DNA of 64,000 bases from Atlantibacter hermannii. Lineage in GTDB: Bacteria > Pseudomonadota > Gammaproteobacteria > Enterobacterales > Enterobacteriaceae. The stretch covers positions 1,798,001-1,862,000 of the forward strand of contig LR134136.1 in the NCBI GenBank assembly GCA_900635495.1. Reading direction: 5' to 3'. The notes under the pieces were generated by a model that saw nothing but the letters and a program-made list of their open reading frames with translations, searched no databases and was not told the DNA's origin. A program made the position numbers and the translations under genes. How positions within the stretch are numbered: the first letter of the stretch is position 1; each line of letters begins with the position of its first letter. Shown here piece by piece: positions 38,078-47,591 of the stretch.

Positions 38078-39043
38078 TTACTGCGCGCGTCCCAGACCTG
38101 GCAGGTTAATGCCCTTCAAAAAGATAAATGCCAACAGCAGGCCGCCCCACAGGGCCATGGTGATATAGCTGCTGACGCCGAGGATATTCAAGCCACTCTC
38201 CAGCATTTGCAGCAGGATCAGCGCCATCACCATACCGAACACTCTGCCGAAACCGCCATCCGGATTGATACCGCCCAGTACGGCCGCCAGAATCGATACC
38301 AGAAGATAAGATTCGCCGTAAGACGCCTTTGCAGAGTTGAGTTTCGACATCATCAGCAGACCGGCAATGACGCACAGCACGGAAGAAAGGATATAGACCC
38401 AAATCAGCGTTTTGCGTGTGCTGATCCCGGAATAAAGACTGGCCTGTTCGTTGGAGCCGATAAGGTAAATGGTGCGTCCGAATGCGGTTTTCTCAAGGAT
38501 AATCCACATTACCAGCACCACCGCGAAAAACACCAGCAGCGGCGTAGGGATGCCGAGTACGCTGGAGCTGTTGATCGCCAGAATATAGTCCGGGAAATGG
38601 GTAATCGATGAACCGCGTGAAATCACAATGTTGATCCCGTTCAACAGCGTCATGATCCCAAGCGTCGCCAGAATGGGCGACACTCTGACCACGGCAATTA
38701 ACAGACCATTCATTAACCCGATCGCCAGGGCAGCGGCAAAACCGGCAAGCAGCACCAGGATTGCCGATGACGCGCCCGGTGGATAATGGGTCGCGACCCA
38801 CGCCATAATCAGCGCGCAGGCGTTCATGGTGGCGATAATCGACAGGTTGATCCCGCCGGTTAACATGGTGACGGCCATGGCCAGCGCCAGTACGCCCAGA
38901 ATCGGCATCTGCGAGGCGATGGACTGGAAATTGGCGGCCGACCAGAACACGCCGGGGATCAGGAAACTGAACGCCACCACGGTAATGCCAATCAGCACGC
39001 TCAGGTAGATTTCGACATTATCTTTAATTTTGCGGTTGCTCAT
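38078..39043 (-). CDS. Sugar-type ABC transporter permease (second)
   Basis: 321 aa with about nine hydrophobic helices, ribose/autoinducer-2 permease family. SGISTRKTLIWVYILSSVLC and VLGGINPDGGFGRVFG correspond to the conserved cytoplasmic ATPase-contact loop and the C-terminal glycine-rich loop. Overlaps the first permease by four bases (ATGA), so the two are translationally coupled and probably form a heterodimer. Confidence 0.88.
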   Translation of the reverse strand: MSNRKIKDNVEIYLSVLIGITVVAFSFLIPGVFWSAANFQSIASQMPILGVLALAMAVTMLTGGINLSIIATMNACALIMAWVATHYPPGASSAILVLLAGFAAALAIGLMNGLLIAVVRVSPILATLGIMTLLNGINIVISRGSSITHFPDYILAINSSSVLGIPTPLLVFFAVVLVMWIILEKTAFGRTIYLIGSNEQASLYSGISTRKTLIWVYILSSVLCVIAGLLMMSKLNSAKASYGESYLLVSILAAVLGGINPDGGFGRVFGMVMALILLQMLESGLNILGVSSYITMALWGGLLLAFIFLKGINLPGLGRAQ

Positions 39044-40020
39044 AGCGCGACTCCCTGGGTTTTACGTTGGCCCCACGCGGTGGTGCTGATACTGATGACA
39101 ATGACCAGACCGGTCACGACGGTATGCCAGTAAGACGAGATGCCGAGCAGGTTGAGGCCATTTTGCAGTACTGCCAGCAGGATCACCCCCAGCAGCGTAC
39201 CAAGCAGGGTGCCGCGACCGCCGATAATGCTGGTGCCGCCCAGCACGACCGCGGCCAGTACCGTCAGTTCATAGCCCAGCAGGGAATCCGGCGCCACGGT
39301 CAACACCGTGGCGGATTGCACCACCCCCGCCACGCCAGACATCAGCCCCATATAGCCATACACGAACAACTGCAGTTTAAAGATGCCGAATCCCATGCGC
39401 GACGCCGCTTCGCGGTTGCCGCCCATCGCGTAAATCATCCGGCCGATACTGGTTTTGTTCATGATGATGCCCGTCAGCGCCACTACCACTATCAGGGTCA
39501 AAATTTGCAGACTCAGGCCGTAGTCATAGCCATCGGCGGCGGTGAACTTAAACAGCATCACACCTTGTTCAAACCAGGCCGGATAGCTGTAAAGCCAGAC
39601 GCCTTTGGTGAGATACAGCAGTAAGCCGTAAAAAATGTTCAGCGTGGAGATGGTAATGATGATCGAGGGAACACTCAGCCGGTTAACCAGTATCGCATTC
39701 ACCACGCCCAGCAACAGGCCGATACCGCCGCTGAGCGCGAAGGCGAGGGCGAAGTTACCGGTCGTATTTTGAATCAGCGTCACCATCACGTACTGCGAGA
39801 TGATGGTCATCGCGGGAAACGAAATATCGATACCGCCGGAGATCAGAACAATAAACAGACCGCACGCCAGAATCGTCAGCATGGCGTAGTTATTGATTAA
39901 ATCGTAGATGTTACCCAGTGTCATAAAATCGGGGCTGGCAAACGTCAGATAGCCGCCGATGATGAGGATAGTGATCCCCAAAAAGAGTTCATGCTTTTTT
40001 ATGCCGAATTTATTAACCAT
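39040..40020 (-). CDS. Sugar-type ABC transporter permease (first)
   Basis: 326 aa, same family as its neighbour, with the contact loop around GGNREAASRMGFGIFKLQLF and VVLGGTSIIGGRGTLLG. ATG at 40020 overlaps the end of the ATPase gene by eight bases. Confidence 0.88.
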   Translation of the reverse strand: MVNKFGIKKHELFLGITILIIGGYLTFASPDFMTLGNIYDLINNYAMLTILACGLFIVLISGGIDISFPAMTIISQYVMVTLIQNTTGNFALAFALSGGIGLLLGVVNAILVNRLSVPSIIITISTLNIFYGLLLYLTKGVWLYSYPAWFEQGVMLFKFTAADGYDYGLSLQILTLIVVVALTGIIMNKTSIGRMIYAMGGNREAASRMGFGIFKLQLFVYGYMGLMSGVAGVVQSATVLTVAPDSLLGYELTVLAAVVLGGTSIIGGRGTLLGTLLGVILLAVLQNGLNLLGISSYWHTVVTGLVIVISISTTAWGQRKTQGVAL

Positions 40021-41520
40021 TTACGACCTCTGCTAACTCGGCTTCCGTGGTTTTTGAAGGCCAGAATTCTGCCGTCATTTCCCCTTTACGCATCACCAGA
40101 ATGCGATGGCTGTTGAAAAACGCTTCGTCAATCTCATCGGTCACCATCAGCACCGCGATGCCGTGCTGCGCCAGGGCGGAAACGATCTGATAAATCCCCG
40201 CTTTATTGGCGATATCCACGCCCACCGTCGGTGAGTCAAGGATCAGGACTTTGGGCTTTATCGCTAACCATTTGGCAATAGCGACGCGCTGCGCGTTACC
40301 CCCGGAAAGGGTATTCACCGGATGATGGACGCTGCCAATCTTGATGGTTAGTTGCCGGACCAGGTCCTCGACCACCGCATCGGATTTGCGTTTATCGAGC
40401 AACCGCCAGGCGGTTTTCAAACGCGGCAACACCGTGGAGATGATGTTGTCGTTGATCGACTGGGCCATTACCAGCCCTGTGCCCATACGGTCTTCCGAGA
40501 CATAGCCGATACCTGCATTAATCGCATCGCGATTGTTTTTGAACGACACCGGTTGCCCGTCAACCAGAATTTCACCGCGATCGGGTCGGGTCAGGCCGAA
40601 CAGACTCAGGCACAACTCGGTGCGGCCGGCGCCGAGCAGGCCGGTGATCGCCACGATTTCGCCTTTATGCACCCGGAACGAGACATCGTAATATTCGTCC
40701 TGACGACTTAAATGCTTCACTTCCAGCGCCACATCGCCGAGTTCTTCCCGGGCGTCAGGCACTGATAGGAGAACGCCAGGCCGGTCATCAGGAAAGCGAG
40801 TTTTTTGTTATCGATTTCCGCTGCCGGATAGGTGCCGATCAGCTTGCCGTCTTTCAGTACCGTGATGCGATCGGATATCGCCATCACCTCCACCAGGCGG
40901 TGGCTGACGAACACCACGCAAATCTGGCGCTGTTTCAGATCGTTAACCACCTTAAGCAGGCCTTTCACTTCCTGCATCGTCAGCGACGCGGTGGGCTCGT
41001 CCATAATGATCAACCGGGCATCCTGCGCCAGCGCCCGACATATCGCGACAATCTGGCGCTGTGCGATAGGCAGTGACTCCACGCTGGCGTCAAGATCCAG
41101 CGTCGCGCCGATGCTTTGCAGGGTTTTTTCCGCTATGTCGCGGATTTCACGCTGATTTACCCATGATTTTTTATGGTACTGATGAATCGCAATATTCTCG
41201 GCTACCGTCAGGTTCGGGAACAGCGACAGATCCTGATAGATGACCTGGATGCCCGCTTTGACGGAATCAACGGGAGAAAGACGCGTCACCGCGTTGCCGT
41301 CGATAGTGATGCTGGCTCCTTCATCGGGTTGATAGACGCCGGAAATGATTTTGATCAGGGTTGATTTGCCGCAGCCGTTTTGCCCGGCGAGACAGTGCAC
41401 CTCCCCCGGGAGCAAGGTCAGGCTGACATTATCCAGTGCTTTCACGCCGTAAAACGTCTTACTAATACTGGACAGCGAGATAAAGGGCTTCTGGTCCACT
41501 TCACCACCTCTCAGAGACAA
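40013..41520 (-). CDS. Sugar ABC transporter tandem ATP-binding protein (one frameshift)
   Basis: Tandem RbsA/LsrA-type ATPase, about 502 aa. First cassette: Walker A GQNGCGKST, signature LPIAQRQ, Walker B LIIMDEPTAS. Second cassette: GLLGAGRTE, signature LSGGNAQR, and VLILDSPTVG, in which the usual DEPT motif reads DSPT. The frame is lost near 40765-40770 between the cassettes (one base missing). As printed it is split in two. Confidence 0.88.
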
Positions 41521-41606
41521 TTAACGCCGGACGCGCGAACGCCCGGCGAATTAAAAACAACGGGCCCCGCCAGCGCCATAAAAGGCACAGCGGGGCAACG
41601 CCTTGA

Positions 41607-42590
41607 TTAATACAGGCTATCGATATTGTCTTTCGTTACGCGCAGAACGTTGTGGAACTTGATAATGCGTTTGTCGGTATCAACATCGGCTTTACCCAGT
41701 TTCGGGATGTCGAGACCCGGTTTGATCTCTTCGCCTTTAATGACTTTGTCCGCAACGGCGGTGAGCGCATAGCCAGCGGTAGCCGGATCGTAGGTCACGC
41801 CCATGGTGATATCGCCGCTCTTAATCAGCGATGCTGCCTGAGACGGGATCATCATGCCGAACACGAACACTTTGCCGCGGGCGCGTTTTTCTTTCACTGC
41901 GCGGCCTGCACCGATTGGGCCTTGAGAACCGAAGGAGATAACGCCTTTCAGGTCCGGGTGCGCCTTCATCAGGTCGAGGGTGGTGCGACGGGCATCATCG
42001 ATATTTTCCGCCACCGGCATACGGGTGGTGACTTCATGCATCTCCGGGTAATGTTCTTTCTGGTATTTAACGAACAGGTCGGCCCACAGGTTGTGCTGCG
42101 GTACGGTCAACCCGCCAACGTAAATCACATATCCGCCTTTACCGCCCATGGCCTTGGCCATCTCTTCCACGTTATCGGCGGCAAATTTCGCGTTATCGAT
42201 GATTTCCACGTCCCAGTTGGCGGACGGCTGCCCCGGTGATTCGTTGGTCAGTACGACGATGCCCTGATCGCGTGCCTTCTTAAACACCGGCTCCAGTACG
42301 TTGGCGTCGTTTGGCACGATAGTGATGGCGGAGACTTTTTTCGCAATCAAGTCTTCGATGATTTTGACCTGTTGCGGGGCGTCGGTACTGGACGGTCCCA
42401 CCTGATAAGCATTGATACCTAAATCTTTCCCGGCATTGGTGACGCCTTCGCCCATGCGGTTAAACCAGGGCATTCCGGCAATTTTAGAAATGTTAACGAC
42501 TTCCACCTCTTTAGCCATGGCGGAAGTGGCGCAAACCATTAAGCCAAGGACGCTGGCGGATAATAATTGTTTTAAATTCATCTTACTCAT
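41607..42590 (-). CDS. Sugar-type ABC transporter periplasmic binding protein (LsrB/RhaS-like)
   Basis: 327 aa with a signal peptide (LLSASVLGLMVCATSAMA, then KEVEVVN). The mature start VNISKIAGMPWFNRMGEGV is of the LsrB/RhaS type in family 2 sugar-binding proteins. ATG at 42590 has GAGGTG upstream. The operon is binding protein, ATPase, permease, permease, with no linked kinase or isomerase, so the substrate is open (pentose, deoxysugar or autoinducer-2 are candidates). It is not lsrB by context. Confidence 0.88.
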   Translation of the reverse strand: MSKMNLKQLLSASVLGLMVCATSAMAKEVEVVNISKIAGMPWFNRMGEGVTNAGKDLGINAYQVGPSSTDAPQQVKIIEDLIAKKVSAITIVPNDANVLEPVFKKARDQGIVVLTNESPGQPSANWDVEIIDNAKFAADNVEEMAKAMGGKGGYVIYVGGLTVPQHNLWADLFVKYQKEHYPEMHEVTTRMPVAENIDDARRTTLDLMKAHPDLKGVISFGSQGPIGAGRAVKEKRARGKVFVFGMMIPSQAASLIKSGDITMGVTYDPATAGYALTAVADKVIKGEEIKPGLDIPKLGKADVDTDKRIIKFHNVLRVTKDNIDSLY

Positions 42591-43213
42591 CGAACACCTC
42601 TGAATGGTGACATAAGTTACAGGGTTAATCGTGCTAACGCGTTGTGAAGCAGGGATGAGTCGCTTTATATGATTCGAAGCCGAAGAGAGCCTATAGACAA
42701 TCAAGGCGTGTAGTGGAAATGAGCATGCCAGATGAGTGTTTCCCTGTTACTCATACATTCCCTTAAGACACTTCTTAGGCGACATTGACGAATGTAGGAG
42801 TTACCGCCTGAAAAAGTTATGTATTTTACGGTTAATTTTATGGATAAAACTGTTGCAGAATTGTTTTGAGAAGGTGATCACATTTGGTGGGTGAAATTGT
42901 GCAACGTATTACAAAATGTGTGCTTCAGATCGGCTGTAAACCTGTTAAATCTGGGGGTTGTGGAATCGCTTTCACAAACATTAGCCAGGAAAATGTAAAA
43001 TTAACGTGACGTATGTACAAATTTTGCCTGGAAATAATATGGACAAGATGGTCACAGGGAAGGTGCTCAGCTGAACATCTGTTCACTTTGTGACAACGTC
43101 ACGACGAATCTGGCTGAATTCATGAATTCCTCGCGTTTCCGTTCGCTTTTCTGGCGATTGAATCCGGCGTCGTTACGCATAATGGTGGCCAATGACGATA
43201 CGGAACCTCTATT
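42591..43213. other. Divergent promoter region between the sugar ABC operon and flhB
   Basis: About 620 bases with no credible gene. GTGATCAC near 42875-42882 is palindromic and CRP-like in one half. The flhB side should hold an FlhDC-dependent class 2 promoter, but I could not place it by eye. Confidence 0.45.
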
Positions 43214-44365
43214 GTGGCTGAAGATAGCGACCAGGAAAAAACAGAGGCCCCCACATCCCACCGACTTGATAAGGCGCGTGAAGAGGGGCAGATTCCCCGA
43301 TCCCGTGAGCTGACCTCGCTGCTGATGCTGCTGGTGGGGATCAGCATTCTGTGGGCGGGTGGGGAACCCCTTGCCCGAAAACTGGCGGCGATGCTCTCGG
43401 CGGGTTTGCACTTCGATCACAGCCTGATTAACGACCCCGGACTTATTGTTCGCCAAATCAGCAGTCTGATTAAACAGGCGATTATGGCGCTGTTGCCGCT
43501 GATGGTCGGTCTGGTGCTGGTAGCCATGGCTGCGCCGATGCTGTTAGGCGGCGTGCTGTTTAGTACGAAATCGCTGGCATTCAATCCGGGCAAAATGAAC
43601 CCTATCGCGGGCGTAAAGCGACTGTTCTCCGGCCAGGCGCTGGCGGAACTGGTGAAAGCGGTGCTGAAGGCGACGCTGGTAGGGTCTGTGACCGCGTGGT
43701 TTCTGATGCACAACTGGCCGGAAATGCTGCGGCTGATTAGCGAGTCGCCCATTGCTGCCCTGAGCAACGCCCTTAACCTCGTCGCCCTGTGCGGTATGCT
43801 GATCGTGCTGGGTCTGGTACCGATGGTCGGGTTTGACGTTTTCTGGCAAATCTACAGCCATATCAAAAAACTGCGTATGACCCGGCAGGACATCCGCGAC
43901 GAATTCAAAGATCAGGAAGGCGATCCGCACGTTAAAGGGCGCATCCGCCAGCAGCAGCGTGCCGCTGCCCGCCGCCGTATGATGGCCGACGTCCCGAAAG
44001 CAGACGTTATCGTAACCAACCCGACGCACTACGCCGTGGCGCTGAAATACGACGAAAACAAAATGAGCGCGCCGAAAGTGCTGGCGAAAGGCGCAGGCCT
44101 GGTGGCGCTGCGTATTCGTGAAATCGGCAACGAACACCGTATCCCGATGCTGGAAGCGCCGCCGCTGGCGCGTGCGTTGTGGCGCCATGCCGAAATCGGC
44201 CAGCAAATCCCCGGCCAGCTCTACGCTGCCGTGGCGGAAGTGCTTGCCTGGGTGTGGCAGCTTAAACACTGGCGCACGGCTGGTGGACTGATCCCGAAAA
44301 AACCGCAAAACCTTCCGGTGCCTGAGGCGCTGGATTTTATCAATGAGAAGGACACCGATGGCTAA
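43214..44365 (+). CDS. flhB: Flagellar type III export switch protein FlhB
   Basis: 383 aa, GTG start at 43214 (MAEDSDQEKTEAPTSHRLDK), matching E. coli FlhB from the first residues although the ribosome site is weak. Four membrane helices, then the cytoplasmic domain with the self-cleaving NPTH motif (VTNPTHYAVALKYDENKMSA), which switches export from rod-hook to filament substrates. Overlaps flhA by eight bases. Confidence 0.95.
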   Translation: MAEDSDQEKTEAPTSHRLDKAREEGQIPRSRELTSLLMLLVGISILWAGGEPLARKLAAMLSAGLHFDHSLINDPGLIVRQISSLIKQAIMALLPLMVGLVLVAMAAPMLLGGVLFSTKSLAFNPGKMNPIAGVKRLFSGQALAELVKAVLKATLVGSVTAWFLMHNWPEMLRLISESPIAALSNALNLVALCGMLIVLGLVPMVGFDVFWQIYSHIKKLRMTRQDIRDEFKDQEGDPHVKGRIRQQQRAAARRRMMADVPKADVIVTNPTHYAVALKYDENKMSAPKVLAKGAGLVALRIREIGNEHRIPMLEAPPLARALWRHAEIGQQIPGQLYAAVAEVLAWVWQLKHWRTAGGLIPKKPQNLPVPEALDFINEKDTDG

Positions 44366-46436
44366 CCTGGTGGCGATGCTGCGCCTGCCCAGCAATTTGA
44401 AATCAACCCAATGGCAGATTCTGGCCGGGCCGGTTCTGATCATGCTGATTCTGTCGATGATGGTTCTGCCGCTCCCGGCATTCATCCTCGACCTGCTGTT
44501 CACTTTCAACATCGCGCTGTCGATTATGGTTCTGCTGGTGGCGATGTTCACCCAGCGAACCCTCGAGTTCGCAGCTTTCCCGACGATCCTGCTGTTTACC
44601 ACGTTACTGCGTCTGGCGCTGAACATCGCCTCCACCCGTATCATCCTGATGGAAGGGCACACTGGCGGCGCGGCGGCAGGTAAAGTGGTCGAGGCGTTTG
44701 GTCACTTCCTGGTGGGCGGCAACTTCGCCGTGGGTATCGTGGTGTTTATCATCCTCGTTATCATCAACTTCATGGTTATCACCAAGGGTGCCGGGCGTAT
44801 CGCTGAAGTGGGGGCGCGCTTCGTGCTTGACGGCATGCCCGGTAAACAGATGGCTATCGACGCCGATCTCAACGCGGGCATCATTGGTGAAGATGAGGCG
44901 AAAAAACGCCGTTCCGAAGTGACGCAGGAAGCAGACTTTTACGGCTCGATGGACGGTGCCAGTAAATTCGTGCGCGGCGATGCGGTTGCCGGCCTGTTGA
45001 TCATGGTGATTAACGTCATCGGTGGGCTGTTGGTCGGTGTGATCCAGCACGGCATGCCTATGTCGCAGGCGGCGGAAAGCTACACCCTGTTGACCATCGG
45101 TGATGGTCTGGTGGCTCAGATCCCGGCGCTGGTGATCTCTACTGCGGCGGGCGTCATCGTCACCCGCGTGAGCACCGATCAGGATGTCGGCGAACAGATG
45201 GTTGGTCAACTGTTCAGCAACCCGCGCGTGATGCTGTTGAGTGCCGCGGTGCTGGGGTTGCTTGGCATGGTGCCGGGAATGCCGAATCTGGTGTTTTTAC
45301 TGTTTACCGCGGCGTTGCTGGGGCTTGCCTGGTGGATGCGTGGCCGCGAAACGGCGGAAGCGCCTGCACCACAACAGGTCAAACAGCCGGAGAATACCCA
45401 GGCCGTGGAAGCCACCTGGAGCGATGTTCAACTGGAAGACCCGTTGGGAATGGAAGTGGGCTACCGCTTGATCCCGATGGTGGATTTCCAACAGGATGGC
45501 GAACTGCTGGGCCGTATCCGCAGTATCCGTAAAAAGTTCGCCCAGGATATGGGGTTCCTGCCGCCGGTTGTGCATATTCGTGACAATATGGATCTTCCCC
45601 CGGCGCGCTATCGCATTCTGATGAAAGGGGTGGAAATCGGCAGCGGCGACGCCTATCCGGGACGCTGGCTGGCCATTAACCCCGGGACGGCGGCGGGTTC
45701 GTTGCCGGGTGAGCAGACTATCGATCCGGCATTCGGTCTGGCGGCCATCTGGATTGAAAGCGCCTTAAAAGAACAGGCGCAGATTCAGGGCTTCACTGTG
45801 GTGGAAGCGAGTACCGTGGTAGCGACCCATCTTAACCATCTTATCGGCCAGTATGCGCCGGAATTGTTTGGCCGTCAGGAAGCGCAGCAACTGCTCGATC
45901 GCGTCACCCAGGATATGCCGAAGCTGACAGAAGATTTAGTCCCGGGGGTCATCACGCTCACCACGCTGCATAAAGTGCTGCAAAACCTGTTGGCGGAAAA
46001 AGTGCCTATCCGCGACATGCGGACCATCCTGGAAACGCTGGCGGAGCACGCGCCGTTGCAAAACGATCCTCACGAGTTAACCACCGTTGTGCGCGTGGCG
46101 CTGGGCCGGGCGATTACCCAACAATGGTTCCCGGGCGACGGCGAAGTGCAGGTGATTGGCCTGGATACCGCGCTGGAACGATTGCTGCTTCAGGCATTGC
46201 AGGGCGGCGGCGGGCTGGAGCCGGGGCTGGCAGATCGTCTGCTGGAACAGGCGCAGGAAGCGTTGCAGCGTCAGGAAATGCTGGGCGCGCCGCCGGTGCT
46301 GTTGGTGAATCACGCGCTGCGTCCGCTGTTGTCGCGTTTCTTACGCCGCACCCTGTCGCAGCTGGTTGTGCTGTCAAATATGGAGCTGTCTGAGAACCGC
46401 AACATTCGGATGACGGCGATTATCGGAGGTAAATAA
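44358..46436 (+). CDS. flhA: Flagellar type III export gate protein FlhA
   Basis: 692 aa. Eight membrane helices in the first half (WQILAGPVLIMLILSMMVLP; LLRLALNIASTRIILMEG) with the conserved loop GQ-like region GMPGKQMAIDADLNAGIIGE. The cytoplasmic nonamer-forming domain starts near residue 350. ATG at 44358 agrees with E. coli (MANLVAMLRLPSNLKSTQW). Complete and unbroken. Confidence 0.97.
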   Translation: MANLVAMLRLPSNLKSTQWQILAGPVLIMLILSMMVLPLPAFILDLLFTFNIALSIMVLLVAMFTQRTLEFAAFPTILLFTTLLRLALNIASTRIILMEGHTGGAAAGKVVEAFGHFLVGGNFAVGIVVFIILVIINFMVITKGAGRIAEVGARFVLDGMPGKQMAIDADLNAGIIGEDEAKKRRSEVTQEADFYGSMDGASKFVRGDAVAGLLIMVINVIGGLLVGVIQHGMPMSQAAESYTLLTIGDGLVAQIPALVISTAAGVIVTRVSTDQDVGEQMVGQLFSNPRVMLLSAAVLGLLGMVPGMPNLVFLLFTAALLGLAWWMRGRETAEAPAPQQVKQPENTQAVEATWSDVQLEDPLGMEVGYRLIPMVDFQQDGELLGRIRSIRKKFAQDMGFLPPVVHIRDNMDLPPARYRILMKGVEIGSGDAYPGRWLAINPGTAAGSLPGEQTIDPAFGLAAIWIESALKEQAQIQGFTVVEASTVVATHLNHLIGQYAPELFGRQEAQQLLDRVTQDMPKLTEDLVPGVITLTTLHKVLQNLLAEKVPIRDMRTILETLAEHAPLQNDPHELTTVVRVALGRAITQQWFPGDGEVQVIGLDTALERLLLQALQGGGGLEPGLADRLLEQAQEALQRQEMLGAPPVLLVNHALRPLLSRFLRRTLSQLVVLSNMELSENRNIRMTAIIGGK

Positions 46437-46828
46437 TGCGCCTTCTGGCAGGACTGTTACTTCTCGCGCCGCTGTGCTCACTCGCCGCTGAAGGCGCGTG
46501 GCAGAGTAGCGCCGTGGGCGCGACACTTGGCTGGCGCGGGCAGGCCGTGTCGTCCTCGCCGCTGGCGCCTTCGCAGCCCGTTTCAGGGATGATGACGCTG
46601 GTGGCGTGGCGCTATGAGCTCATTGGCCCGACGCCTGCCGGTTTGCAGGTGCGGCTGTGCAGCCTTAATCATTGCGTACCGATTGAAGGGCAAAGTGGGA
46701 CAACGCTGGGCTTCAGCAACATTGCCGCCGGAGAGCCGCTGCGTTTTATCTGGGAAGTGCCGGGCGGTGGAAAATTATTCCCGGTACTGCGGGTACGTTC
46801 TAACCAGGTGATTGTGAATTATCGCTAA
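46436..46828 (+). CDS. flhE: Flagellar protein FlhE
   Basis: 130 aa with a signal peptide (MRLLAGLLLLAPLCSLAAEG). Starts at the A of the flhA stop (TAATG). Periplasmic FlhE is reported to limit proton leakage through the export gate. Two cysteines (RLCSLNHCV) may form a disulphide. Confidence 0.92.
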   Translation: MRLLAGLLLLAPLCSLAAEGAWQSSAVGATLGWRGQAVSSSPLAPSQPVSGMMTLVAWRYELIGPTPAGLQVRLCSLNHCVPIEGQSGTTLGFSNIAAGEPLRFIWEVPGGGKLFPVLRVRSNQVIVNYR

Positions 46829-46850
46829 ACCCTGACGGGTTAACGCGACC

Positions 46851-46894
46851 CCGCCGCCTCGTTGCACCCGTCTAACAGGGCAACGGAGCGGCGG
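46851..46894. terminator. Hairpin between flhE and the converging Nudix gene
   Basis: Long stem CCGCCGCCTCGTTGC/GCAACGGAGCGGCGG (one mismatch) with a 14-base loop. It lacks a T-run. Confidence 0.6.
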
Positions 46895-46918
46895 TGTGGC
46901 CGACCATGTAAAACGCGG

Positions 46919-47503
46919 TTACATCACGCCTTCCAGCGCCAGATATTGCAACAGCATAATGGTTTTGGCGTCGACGATTTTTCCTTCCTTTATGGCGCGC
47001 ATCGCCTCTTCAAAACCGAGTTCAACCGTTTCCACATCTTCGCCTTCTTCCTCGACGCCGCCTCCTGTGCCGGTATGCTGACCGTCATGATATTCCGCGA
47101 TAAAAAAGTGCAGTTTCTCCGTTACTGAGCCGGGACTCATAAAAGCTTCGAAGACTTTTTCTACGTTATCGAGCCGGTAGCCGGTTTCTTCTTCGGCTTC
47201 GGCTTTAATGCGTGTCTCAGGATCGAGGTTGTCCAGCAGGCCTGCTGCCGCTTCAAGCAGAAAACCGTCATGCTGATTAAGCCAGGCGGGCAGGCGGAAC
47301 TGCCGTACCAGGATCACGCTGCGTTTTTGACGGTTATACAGCAGCACCGTTGCGCCATTGCCCCGATCGTAAGCTTCACGGGTCTGGCGTTGCCAACTGC
47401 CGTCACGCCGCAAAAAGTCGAACGTGTACTTTTTTAGCAGATACCAGTCATCCGATAAGGTGGCGCTGTCGATAAGCCGGATCCGCGAAGATGTCGATTG
47501 CAT
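46919..47503 (-). CDS. Nudix hydrolase, NudK-like (ADP-ribose/GDP-mannose pyrophosphatase group)
   Basis: 194 aa from ATG 47503 with AGGAGGG upstream. It resembles E. coli NudK (KREVYDRGNGATILLY there, TREAYDRGNGATVLLY here; MSPGSVTEKLHFFIAEY). The Nudix helix reads GLLDNLDPETRIKAEAEEET, then GY. The first conserved Glu is Asp, and the usual RE is EA as in NudK itself. Likely cleaves a nucleoside diphosphate sugar. Divergent from a DeoR-type regulator, which probably controls it. Confidence 0.85.
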   Translation of the reverse strand: MQSTSSRIRLIDSATLSDDWYLLKKYTFDFLRRDGSWQRQTREAYDRGNGATVLLYNRQKRSVILVRQFRLPAWLNQHDGFLLEAAAGLLDNLDPETRIKAEAEEETGYRLDNVEKVFEAFMSPGSVTEKLHFFIAEYHDGQHTGTGGGVEEEGEDVETVELGFEEAMRAIKEGKIVDAKTIMLLQYLALEGVM

Positions 47504-47525
47504 TTTAGCCCTCCTGTGAGTATGG

Positions 47526-47573
47526 TTGCACAATAACGCGCAAATTCGTGCATGGTCAATGATAATCGTGCAT
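47526..47573. promoter_or_regulatory. Possible operator between the Nudix and DeoR genes
   Basis: The 88-base gap holds an inverted repeat TTGC...GCAA at 47526-47543 and two direct copies of CGTGCAT at 47547-47553 and 47567-47573, 20 bases apart. Repeats in a divergent promoter suggest autoregulation by the DeoR protein. Confidence 0.35.
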
Positions 47574-47591
47574 TTCCGTGAAGGTGTAAAT

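Noticed and set aside
43122..43313. Open frame overlapping the flhB start
   Set aside because: It is a shadow; flhB similarity starts at GTG 43214 in another frame.
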